Below are positions 39,237 to 46,280 of a stretch of DNA of 57,338 bases, in pieces. The stretch lies in the NCBI GenBank assembly GCA_040752855.1, contig JBFMHP010000003.1, forward strand, positions 1 through 57,338, written 5' to 3'. Under the pieces are notes generated by a model. The model worked only from the letters and a program-made list of their open reading frames with translations, did no database searches and was not told the DNA's origin. Numbering within the stretch: position 1 is the first letter of the stretch; each line of letters opens with the position of its first letter. This stretch comes from JBFMHP01 sp040752855 (GTDB taxonomy: Bacteria; Pseudomonadota; Gammaproteobacteria; RBG-16-57-12). A program made the position numbers and the translations under genes.

Positions 39237-39824
39237 ATGACGCATCAAAACCTTGCAACCACGGGTAGGATTGCAGTCTGGGACCGTTTCGTGCGCGTGT
39301 TTCATCTTGCGTTGATACTGGGAGTCGCTTGCGCCTATGTCACCAGCCAAGCGGGCATGCAACAGACCCATGTTCGCGTCGGATACTTCCTGATCGGCTT
39401 GATAACCGCACGGCTAATCTGGGGCGTGATTGGCAGCCGCCACGCGCGCTTCAGCGATTTCCTGTATCCACCACGCATTATATTGCGGCATGTGCAGGCC
39501 ATACTCTCCGGCCATCCGCCGCGGCATCTCGGCCACGACCCCGCCGGCGGGGCGATGATCGCGCTGATGCTTGCGATGCTGACGGTCATTTTATCCGCCG
39601 GCCTGCTGCTGCAAGGCACACTCGAATTCTCCGGCCCGCTGCAAGCGGTGCAGATGGAGGACCGGTGGGTTTATCTGCTCCGCGGCCTTCATGTCACGCT
39701 GGTCAACATCTTTTCGGGTTTGGTCGTCATGCACATTACCGGCGTGCTGGTGGTAAGCGTGTTGAGCCGCGAGAATCTGACATGGGCGATATTCAGCGGA
39801 TACAAAAAACGGCGCACTCAATAA
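39237..39824 (+). CDS. cytochrome b561 domain protein
   Basis: 195 residues with four TM helices and the histidines expected for two b hemes (VWDRFVRVFHLALILG, near residue 24; QTHVRVGYFLIG; LRGLHVTLVNIFSGLVVMHITG). It matches the Ni/Fe-hydrogenase-type b561/HAPB domain. Start ATG 39237. It should carry electrons between quinol and a periplasmic c-type cytochrome, presumably the diheme protein encoded 83 bases downstream. In DHC/SHP systems of other proteobacteria a b561 is similarly placed. Confidence 0.88.
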   Translation: MTHQNLATTGRIAVWDRFVRVFHLALILGVACAYVTSQAGMQQTHVRVGYFLIGLITARLIWGVIGSRHARFSDFLYPPRIILRHVQAILSGHPPRHLGHDPAGGAMIALMLAMLTVILSAGLLLQGTLEFSGPLQAVQMEDRWVYLLRGLHVTLVNIFSGLVVMHITGVLVVSVLSRENLTWAIFSGYKKRRTQ

Positions 39825-39906
39825 GGAGGAGTCATGCCATCACAGCTCGCGCAACAACCCCTATGCGTGCATGCGCGCACTGCAGCGTTGTCATTGCGGA
39901 GCCCGC

Positions 39907-40458
39907 ATGTCTAACGGGGCCGGATGGGTTTTGTGTCTGGTCCTCCTGAGCGCCAGCGCCCACGCCGACTCATCCATCATTGGCTGGTTTAGATCGCTTG
40001 AACCCTGGACCGGCGTCGCCTGGGAGTATGACGATACCTACATCGAAGAATGCCTGCCCTGCCACTTTCCCTATCAACCGGGGCTCCTGCCGGAGCGCTC
40101 CTGGCGCGCACTGATGGCGCCGGAGGCGCTGCTCAACCATTTCGGCGAAGCCCTCACCATGGACGAGGCCCGCCGCGCGCATATCGTGGCCTATCTCGTG
40201 CGCAATGCAGCGGATCACGCCACATTCCCCGTATCAGAAAAAATCGCCGCCTCCTTGTCCAAGGAGCAAACGCCGTTGCGCATCACCGAAACGCGCTACT
40301 TCCGGCGCAAACACCATCCGATTCCGCCGGCGCTGATATCGGACAATCCTAAGGTCGCGCGTTTCAGTAATTGCAGCGCCTGCCATAATGAAGCGATCGA
40401 CGGCAACTACGATGATGCCACGGTCAGCATCCCGGGGTATGGCAGGTGGACGTGGTAA
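39907..40458 (+). CDS. diheme cytochrome c, DHC family
   Basis: 183 residues from ATG 39907 (CGGAG upstream). Signal SNGAGWVLCLVLLSASAHA, then IEECLPCHFPYQPGLLPERSW with the first CXXCH heme, and SNCSACHNEAIDGNYDD with the second near the C-terminus. The order and the LPERSWRALM segment match the DHC (PF09626-type) diheme cytochrome c. Periplasmic. In Rhodobacter and Shewanella it is encoded beside SHP and b561; SHP is absent from this window and an EF-hand protein takes the first position. A bidirectional terminator follows. Confidence 0.9.
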   Translation: MSNGAGWVLCLVLLSASAHADSSIIGWFRSLEPWTGVAWEYDDTYIEECLPCHFPYQPGLLPERSWRALMAPEALLNHFGEALTMDEARRAHIVAYLVRNAADHATFPVSEKIAASLSKEQTPLRITETRYFRRKHHPIPPALISDNPKVARFSNCSACHNEAIDGNYDDATVSIPGYGRWTW

Positions 40459-40478
40459 TCGATGGCGAGCTGAAAAAG

Positions 40479-40504
40479 AAAAGGCCAACCGAGGTTGGCC
40501 TTTT
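40479..40504 (+). terminator. bidirectional intrinsic terminator
   Basis: AAAAGGCCAAC faces GTTGGCCTTTT around CGAG. Downstream of the DHC gene on the plus strand and close to the 3' end of tRNA-Met on the minus strand, so it can serve both. Confidence 0.9.
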
Positions 40505-40510
40505 GCTATC

Positions 40511-40587
40511 TGGTGGCTACGGGTGGAATCGAACCACCGACCCCAGCATTATGAGTGCTGTGCTCTAACCAGCTGAGCTACGTAGCC
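40511..40587 (-). tRNA. tRNA-Met (CAT)
   Basis: 77 bases on the minus strand. The acceptor starts GGCTACG and ends CGTAGCC-A-CCA, with CCA encoded. The anticodon loop CTCATAA gives CAT, and TTCGAATC is the T-loop. GGCTACGTAGCTCAGCTGG is the normal elongator form; no initiator G-C triplet stem (GGG/CCC) is present, so it is elongator Met. Confidence 0.93.
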
Positions 40588-40647
40588 TTGCGAAGGAAGC
40601 GAGATTTTCCGGGGTTTAGCGCGTGATGTCAAGCACGCGCGCGGCCC

Positions 40648-41739
40648 TTATACGTTGAAGCGGAAGTGCATGACGTCGCCGTCTTGCACGATGTAGTCCT
40701 TGCCCTCCAACCGCAGCCGGCCGGCCTCCTTGGCGCCCTGTTCGCCGTTGTATTTGATGAAGTCGTCGTAGGCGATGACCTCGGCGCGGATGAAGCCCTT
40801 TTCGAAATCGGTGTGGATCACGCCGGCGGCCTGCGGGGCGGTAGCGCCGACCTTGACCGTCCAGGCACGCACTTCCTTCACGCCGGCGGTGAAATAGGTT
40901 TGCAGGCCGAGCAGGGTGTAGCCGGCGCGGATGACGCGGTTCAGGCCGGGCTCTTCCATGCCGATGTCGCGCAGGAATTCCATCTTTTCCTCGGGCTCGA
41001 GCTGAGCGAGTTCCGCCTCGATGGCGGCGCACACCGGCACCACCTCGGCGCCCTCGCGCGCGGCGAGTTCGCGCACCTGATCGAGCAATGGATTATTTTC
41101 GAAGCCGTTCTCCAGCACGTTGGCGATGTACATGGTGGGCTTGGCGGTGAGCAGATGCAGTTCGCGCAGCAGCAGTTTTTGCTCATCGCTCAATTTAAGC
41201 CCGCGCACCGGATCGCCCTTGTCGAGCTGCGCCTTGGCCAGTTCGAGCACCGCCATCACGGCCTTGGCGTCCTTGTCGCCGCTCTTGGCGACCTTGGAGT
41301 AGCGCAGCAGGGCCTTGTCGACGGTTTCCAGATCGGCCAGCGCCAGTTCGGTGTTGATGACTTCGATATCGTGCAGCGGATCGACCTTACCGGCCACGTG
41401 CACGATGTTGGGATCGTCGAAACAGCGCACCACATGGGCGATGGCGTCGGTCTCGCGGATGTTGGCCAGGAACTTGTTGCCCAGGCCCTCGCCCTTGGAG
41501 GCGCCGGCCACCAGCCCGGCGATGTCGACGAACTCGATGGTGGTGGGCAGCACGCGCTGCGGGTTGACGATCGCGGCCAGTTTATCCAGGCGCGGATCGG
41601 GCACCCCCACCACGCCCACGTTCGGGTCGATGGTGCAGAACGGATAGTTGGCCGCCTCGATCGCCGCGTTGGTCAGGGCGTTGAACAGCGTGGACTTGCC
41701 GACGTTGGGCAGACCGACGATGCCGCATTTGATTCCCAT
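40648..41739 (-). CDS. ychF: redox-regulated ATPase/GTPase YchF
   Basis: 363 residues, full length. P-loop GLPNVGKSTLFNAL at 9-22, FVDIAGLVAGASKGEGLGNKFL (switch II with YchF signature), and C-terminal TGS-like domain. Obg-family ATPase (OLA1 homologue), associated with the 70S ribosome and 50S, and involved in the oxidative stress response. It sits in the standard gammaproteobacterial order prs-rplY-pth-ychF. Start ATG 41739; about 70 bases separate it from pth. Confidence 0.97.
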   Translation of the reverse strand: MGIKCGIVGLPNVGKSTLFNALTNAAIEAANYPFCTIDPNVGVVGVPDPRLDKLAAIVNPQRVLPTTIEFVDIAGLVAGASKGEGLGNKFLANIRETDAIAHVVRCFDDPNIVHVAGKVDPLHDIEVINTELALADLETVDKALLRYSKVAKSGDKDAKAVMAVLELAKAQLDKGDPVRGLKLSDEQKLLLRELHLLTAKPTMYIANVLENGFENNPLLDQVRELAAREGAEVVPVCAAIEAELAQLEPEEKMEFLRDIGMEEPGLNRVIRAGYTLLGLQTYFTAGVKEVRAWTVKVGATAPQAAGVIHTDFEKGFIRAEVIAYDDFIKYNGEQGAKEAGRLRLEGKDYIVQDGDVMHFRFNV

Positions 41740-41765
41740 GTGTTTTACCTACTCTGTTAATTTAT

Positions 41766-41801
41766 CCCCTCACCCTAGCCCTCTCCCGGAGGGAGAGGGA
41801 A
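41766..41801. repeat. CTCTCCC-type intergenic hairpin
   Basis: CCCTAGCCCTCTCCC faces GGGAGAGGG just after it. Related CT-rich hairpins occur near 44293-44317 (CCTCCCCC/GGGGGAGG) and 51641-51660 (TCTCCCTCAGGGAGA). They form a dispersed family, probably REP-like. Confidence 0.6.
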
Positions 41802-41812
41802 ATAACGGGGTG

Positions 41813-42394
41813 TCAGGGCTTGTAGCTGTGTAAATGATTCATGGCCTTTTCCAGCTCGCCTTGCATGATGAGCAGCAGCTGGCGTTGTGCCTCGTCGATC
41901 GCGCGCTCGATGGCGCTGCGATCATCCGGCGAAGGCTTGCTCAACACGTAATTGCTCACTTCGCTGGCGTGTCCGGGATGACCGATCCCTAAGCGCAGCC
42001 GGACGAACTCTTTGCTGCCCAGCGCGGTGATGATGTCGCGCAGGCCGTTGTGGCCGCCATGGCCGCCGCCGCGCTTCAAACGCAGATGTCCGGCAGGGAT
42101 GTCCAATTCATCGTGCACCACCAGGATCTCTTCGGCCGGGATCTTGTAAAAATTCGCCAGACTGCCGACCGACTGTCCGCTGCGGTTCATGAAGGTCGTG
42201 GGCTTGAGCAGCCAGCACTCCGTGCCGCTGAGCCGAGTCTTGCCGAGCTGGCCGTGGTGCTTGGTGTCGAGCTTCAGGCTCGTCCCCGCCGCTCGGGCGA
42301 GGGCATCTACAAACCAAAAGCCGACGTTGTGGCGGGTGGCTTCATACTGCGGACCGGGATTGCCCAGTCCGACGATCAGCTGAATACCTGCCAT
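41813..42394 (-). CDS. pth: peptidyl-tRNA hydrolase
   Basis: 193 residues from ATG 42394 (the preceding TTG is not preferred). Catalytic His is in EATRHNVGFWFVDAL, the other key residues in VVHDELDIPAGHLRLKRGGGHGGHNGLRDI. It cleaves peptidyl-tRNA released from stalled ribosomes. Conserved neighbour of rplY; 38 bases separate them. Confidence 0.97.
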   Translation of the reverse strand: MAGIQLIVGLGNPGPQYEATRHNVGFWFVDALARAAGTSLKLDTKHHGQLGKTRLSGTECWLLKPTTFMNRSGQSVGSLANFYKIPAEEILVVHDELDIPAGHLRLKRGGGHGGHNGLRDIITALGSKEFVRLRLGIGHPGHASEVSNYVLSKPSPDDRSAIERAIDEAQRQLLLIMQGELEKAMNHLHSYKP

Positions 42395-42432
42395 CAACGT
42401 CGGCCGTTTGGGTGCGGTGTTGGCGCCCGACC

Positions 42433-43080
42433 TTAGCTGGCCGGCGTCGCGCCTTCGCCTTCAGCAGCCGGAGCCGCCGCTTCTTCCTCAGCCGCGCCGC
42501 GCGGAGCTGCGATCGTCACAACCGCATGGTCGTGACCTTCGCCGTGGGTCAACTCGGCCAGGGTCACGCCGCTCGGCAGCTTGATCTCGGTCAAGTGAAT
42601 GGAGTGGCCCAGCTCCAGGCCCGCCAGATCCACCTCGAGGTACTCGGGCAGATTCTTGGCCGCGCACACGACTTCGAGACTGGTGATGGCGTGGTTGACC
42701 TGACCGCCGGCCTTGACACCCGGGGCGATTTCCTCGTTGATAAAGTGTACCGGCACCATCATGTGGATGATGTCGTCAGCGGAGACGCGCTGCAGGTCGA
42801 AGTGCAGCAGACGCGGCTTGACCGGATCGCGGTGCAGGGCGCGCAGAATAGCTTGCTGCGGCTTGCCGGCGATATTGACGGTCAGGATATGTGAATAGAA
42901 GGCTTCATGCTTGAGCTTGTTCATGAAGCTGTCATGGTCGGTGGCAACGGTTTGCGGTTCGGCCTTGCCGCCGTAAATGATGCCGGGCACCAGATCCGAA
43001 CGACGCAGGCGGCGGCTCGCACCTTTCCCCTTGTCGGCACGTACCTGGACGTCCAAGGTAAAATCAACTTTAGAAGCCAT
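42433..43080 (-). CDS. rplY: 50S ribosomal protein L25 (CTC form)
   Basis: 215 residues from ATG 43080 (GGAG at 9 bases). The N-terminal L25 domain (FTLDVQVRADKGKGASRRLRR..VPGIIYGG) binds 5S rRNA; the C-terminal beta domain ends in the acidic tail AAEEEAAAPAAEGEG. This is the long CTC-type form usual for stress-linked L25 proteins, unlike the short E. coli L25. The longer frame to 43371 is not coding. Confidence 0.95.
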   Translation of the reverse strand: MASKVDFTLDVQVRADKGKGASRRLRRSDLVPGIIYGGKAEPQTVATDHDSFMNKLKHEAFYSHILTVNIAGKPQQAILRALHRDPVKPRLLHFDLQRVSADDIIHMMVPVHFINEEIAPGVKAGGQVNHAITSLEVVCAAKNLPEYLEVDLAGLELGHSIHLTEIKLPSGVTLAELTHGEGHDHAVVTIAAPRGAAEEEAAAPAAEGEGATPAS

Positions 43081-43211
43081 TGAATCAATCTCCAATTGTG
43101 ATGATACATCGCATCCGCGGCCCCATGCCGTGGATGCGCACCCCGTTTGCGACCAACGGGATGTTCCGCGCGCCCCTGCAGTCTCGCGGGCGAGATTGCC
43201 GGGGCGGCGCA

Positions 43212-43245
43212 GAAAAAACAAGCCCATGATCCGAAGATCATGAGC
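43212..43245 (-). terminator. intrinsic terminator of prs
   Basis: Minus strand GCTCATGATC-TTCG-GATCATGGGC with a UUCG tetraloop and a following TTGTTTTTT (43222-43212). Lies between prs and rplY. Confidence 0.92.
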
Positions 43246-43271
43246 CGTTTGGCTGACGCCAAATTCGTTAA

Positions 43272-44210
43272 CTATTGCAGGAACAGCGAGCTGACCGACT
43301 CTTCCATGCAGATGCGGCGCATCGTCTCCGCCAGCAGCGCCGAGGTGCTGAGCTGACGGATGCGGCCGCATTCTACCGCTTCCGGGCGCAAAGGAATAGT
43401 GTCGGTGACGACCAGCTCATCCAGCGCCGACTTCTTCAGGTTCTCGACCGCCGGGCCCGAGAGCACCGGGTGCACGATGTAGGCCACCACGCGGGCGGCG
43501 GCATGTTCCTTGAGCGCCTTGGCGGCCTCGCAGAGGGTGCCGGCGGTATCGACCATATCGTCGACGATGATACAGGTGCGGCCTTCGACCTCACCGATGA
43601 TGTTCATGACCTTGGCGACATTGGCCTTCGGGCGGCGCTTGTCGATGATCGCCAGATCGGCGTCATCGAGCTGCTTGGCCAGGGCGCGGGCACGCACCAC
43701 ACCGCCGACGTCAGGCGAGACCACCACGATGTCGTCGTAATTCTGCTGCTTGATGTCCTGCAGGAAGATCGGCGTGGAGTAGATGTTGTCCACCGGCATG
43801 TCGAAAAAGCCCTGCACCTGATCAGCGTGCAGATCGATGGTCAGCACGCGGTCGACGCCGGCGGCGGTGATCATATTCGCGACCAGCTTGGCGGTGATCG
43901 GCACGCGCGCCGAGCGCGGGCGGCGATCCTGGCGTGAATAGCCGAAATAGGGGATGACGGCGGTGACGCGATAGGCCGAAGAGCGGCGCACCGCATCGGC
44001 GATGGCCAGCAGTTCCATTAGATGGTCGTTGGTGGGCACACAGGTGGGCTGGAAGATGAAGACGTCCTTGCCGCGGACGTTCTCGTGGATCTCCACCATC
44101 ACCTCGCCGTCACTGAACCGGCCGACGGTGGCATCGCCCAGAGGAATGCCAAGGTGTCTGGTGATCTCTTTAGCCACGGCCGGATTGGCGTTGCCGCTAA
44201 AGACAATCAT
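43272..44210 (-). CDS. prs: ribose-phosphate pyrophosphokinase
   Basis: 312 residues from ATG 44210 (MIVFSGNANPAVAKEITRHLGI), the standard start. ATP-binding region: FQPTCVPTNDHLMELL and RQDRRPRSARVPITAK. PRPP-binding motif: CIIVDDMVDTAGTL. Makes PRPP from ribose-5-phosphate for purine, pyrimidine, His and Trp synthesis. The upstream in-frame extension to 44309 is not conserved. Terminator follows; tRNA-Gln and ispE are upstream, as in other gammaproteobacteria. Confidence 0.97.
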   Translation of the reverse strand: MIVFSGNANPAVAKEITRHLGIPLGDATVGRFSDGEVMVEIHENVRGKDVFIFQPTCVPTNDHLMELLAIADAVRRSSAYRVTAVIPYFGYSRQDRRPRSARVPITAKLVANMITAAGVDRVLTIDLHADQVQGFFDMPVDNIYSTPIFLQDIKQQNYDDIVVVSPDVGGVVRARALAKQLDDADLAIIDKRRPKANVAKVMNIIGEVEGRTCIIVDDMVDTAGTLCEAAKALKEHAAARVVAYIVHPVLSGPAVENLKKSALDELVVTDTIPLRPEAVECGRIRQLSTSALLAETMRRICMEESVSSLFLQ

Positions 44211-44500
44211 GTGGTCGTCCAACACTGGTGTTTCCTCGGTTGTGGTACTTTCGAAATCTAGACCGGGCCACTCACCCGGCTCATTAGGGATGATCCCCTC
44301 CCCCTTCACGGGGGAGGGTTAGGGTGGGGGTGGATGTTCTTCCTTCGCCCCTGTCACCCCCATCCCATCCTTCCCCCGGCAAGGGGAAAGTATCAATCTG
44401 TAGCCTGGGTGGAGCGTCAGCGAAACCCGGGGTTCACTTCGTTCCACCCAGGCTACTTGCTATGTATTTGCGCCACAATTCATTGCCGGCGCATCAAATA
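44211..44500. repeat. intergenic region with REP-like GTAG palindrome
   Basis: GTAGCCTGGGTGGA at 44400-44413 faces TCCACCCAGGCTAC at 44443-44456, separated by GCGTCAGCGAAACCCGGGG. This is a palindrome with GTAG/CTAC ends like the other REP families of the window. A CT-rich hairpin at about 44293-44317 is also present. No gene. Confidence 0.85.
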
Positions 44501-44575
44501 TGGCTGGGGTGCTAGGATTCGAACCTAGGTATGCTGGAATCAAAATCCAGTGCCTTACCGCTTGGCGACACCCCA
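44501..44575 (-). tRNA. tRNA-Gln (TTG)
   Basis: 75 bases on the minus strand: TGGGGTG acceptor, TTG in the loop GATTTTGATTCC, T-loop GTTCGAATCC, and encoded CCA at 44501-44503. The location between ispE and prs is the canonical gammaproteobacterial one. Confidence 0.95.
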
Positions 44576-44583
44576 ATCGATTT

Positions 44584-45435
44584 TCAAACTCTACGCAGTC
44601 TTTGCAGCATCGCATGCGCCGGGGATATGTTTACCCCCTTGGCCACAAAACCGCGCCATCCTGCCGGAAGCTGGCTGAACACATCCCTCGCCGCGTGTTC
44701 GTCGACAAAACCGGCGAAGACGCAGGCGCCGGTGCCTGTCATCCGGGCAGGAGCGAATCGTGAGAGCCAGTCGAGCGCGGCGGCGACAGCCGGATACCGT
44801 TTTCGGACGATCGGCTCGCAGACATTGGTGCACTGCCCCGCGAGAAAGGCCGGTATTTTTATATAGTTGCAGTCGCGTGTCAATTGCAGATCATTGAAAA
44901 TCTCGGCGGTCGAGACATGAACCGGCGGGACGATGACCAAATACCAGCGCTCCTCGGGATCGATCGGTTCGATCTTCTCGCCCACGCCTTCGGCCCAGGC
45001 CGCGTGGCCGCGCACGAAGATCGGCACATCCGCCCCCAGGCGCAGGCCGAGCGTGGCAAGCGTGTCCAGATCCAGTTCCAGGCCCCACAGATGGTTGAGC
45101 GCCAGCAGCGTGGTCGCCGCATCGGAGCTGCCGCCGCCGAGGCCGCCGCCGGTCGGCAGGCGTTTGTCGATATAGATGTCCGCGCCCAGCGTCGTGCCGC
45201 CAGCGGTCTGGAGCAAGCGGGCGGCGCGCACCGTGAGATCGCGTTCCGCGGGGATGCCTTCAAGCTCGGTGCAGCGCTGGATAACGCCATCCGCGCGCAC
45301 GACAAAGCGCAGACAGTCGCCGTGATCCAGGAACTGAAACACGGTTTGCAGCTCGTGGTAGCCGTCGGAACGGCGCCCGGTGATGTGCAGGAACAGATTG
45401 AGTTTGGCCGGCGCAGGCCAGATCAGGTCGGTCAT
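44584..45435 (-). CDS. ispE: 4-diphosphocytidyl-2-C-methyl-D-erythritol kinase
   Basis: 283 residues from ATG 45435, overlapping the lolB stop by ATGA, which decided the start. GHMP kinase fold with PAKLNLFLHITGRRSDGYHELQTVFQFL (substrate) and the ATP loop LPTGGGLGGGSSDAATTLLAL. MEP-pathway kinase for isopentenyl units. Translationally coupled to lolB. Confidence 0.97.
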   Translation of the reverse strand: MTDLIWPAPAKLNLFLHITGRRSDGYHELQTVFQFLDHGDCLRFVVRADGVIQRCTELEGIPAERDLTVRAARLLQTAGGTTLGADIYIDKRLPTGGGLGGGSSDAATTLLALNHLWGLELDLDTLATLGLRLGADVPIFVRGHAAWAEGVGEKIEPIDPEERWYLVIVPPVHVSTAEIFNDLQLTRDCNYIKIPAFLAGQCTNVCEPIVRKRYPAVAAALDWLSRFAPARMTGTGACVFAGFVDEHAARDVFSQLPAGWRGFVAKGVNISPAHAMLQRLRRV

Positions 45436-46043
45436 GACTGCGGGGCGGGGTCGAGCGACCACTCGTCGATGATCAGTTTCAGGCCCAGGTGGTCGTGGCG
45501 GATGACGATCTTCTCCGGAAGCGCCAAGGCTCCAACCGGCTGATAGCGGCGATAATCGATCGACCAGTCGCTTTGCTGCAATTGCGCGAGACGTCCCGCC
45601 TCATCGAGCTGACGCCGTTCAATCGAGCGCTCGGGACTGGGCAGACCGATGATCCACCACTGCAATTCACTCAGCGGAAATTGCCAGCCGAGCCGCTCGC
45701 GCAGCAGGGCTTCGGGGCCATCGAGCCCGACGATTTCACCGTCCGGCGTCTTGAGCACCACGCGGCGCAGATCGCCGGTGAGGCTGCTCGCGCCTTGCCC
45801 GAACGGGCCGGCGAAATCGATCTGATAGAACTCGTGATCCTGGTTCCAGCGGATCGAACCGCTCCAGGAATCCTTTTCGGTCTGGATGGCGAGACGGCCG
45901 CTGAGCTGCCAGCGCTTGAGCCCGGCCAGCGCGGCCTCATGCCGCTGCCAGCCCGCCTCGCCGGCGGGCGCCTCGACGGCCGGCGGCACCGTGGCACAGC
46001 CGCCGGCCAGCAGCGCCAGGCACAACACAACGGATCGAATCAT
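45432..46043 (-). CDS. lolB: outer-membrane lipoprotein receptor LolB
   Basis: 203 residues. Lipobox LAGGC (ALLAGGCATVP). The body has LKRWQLSGRLAIQTEKDSWSGSIRWNQDHEFYQIDFAGPFGQGASSL, typical of LolB. It receives lipoproteins from LolA and inserts them into the outer membrane. The ATG at 46043 uses one base supplied by the MITE-like element, and the sequence upstream of it lies within the element, so the normal RBS may be missing: only AGG immediately next to ATG is seen. Downstream it overlaps ispE. Confidence 0.95.
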   Translation of the reverse strand: MIRSVVLCLALLAGGCATVPPAVEAPAGEAGWQRHEAALAGLKRWQLSGRLAIQTEKDSWSGSIRWNQDHEFYQIDFAGPFGQGASSLTGDLRRVVLKTPDGEIVGLDGPEALLRERLGWQFPLSELQWWIIGLPSPERSIERRQLDEAGRLAQLQQSDWSIDYRRYQPVGALALPEKIVIRHDHLGLKLIIDEWSLDPAPQS

Positions 46044-46280
46044 CCTAGAAATGGCAGTTGGATGGGGTGGAGTGTGCGGTTTATTTGGCGCAGGGCAAGG
46101 CGTAATGAGGCGGAATGGTCATTCCATTCCAACGAGTTACAACGCCGCAATGCGCCAAATAAACCGTGCCATCCGCCCCATAGCGGCGTCACCAAATTGG
46201 TGACCGCAAATTTTATGACCAAGTAAAACAAGATCATCACCTTAAATCTCCAATGAAGCGGTCAACTGCCGTTTCTAGGA
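46043..46280. mobile_element. 238-base MITE-like insertion between the TPR gene and lolB
   Basis: Terminal inverted repeats TCCTAGAAATGGCAGTTG (46043-46060) and CAACTGCCGTTTCTAGGA (46263-46280) differ by one base. The flanks are TCA at 46040-46042 and TCA at 46281-46283, a 3-base target duplication. Removing element plus one TCA restores GGAATGATTCG on the minus strand, i.e. the TPR stop and lolB start overlapping as ATGA. Inside, CGGTTTATTTGGCGCA at about 46077-46092 faces TGCGCCAAATAAACCG at about 46151-46166, giving an extended hairpin. No transposase. Confidence 0.88.
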
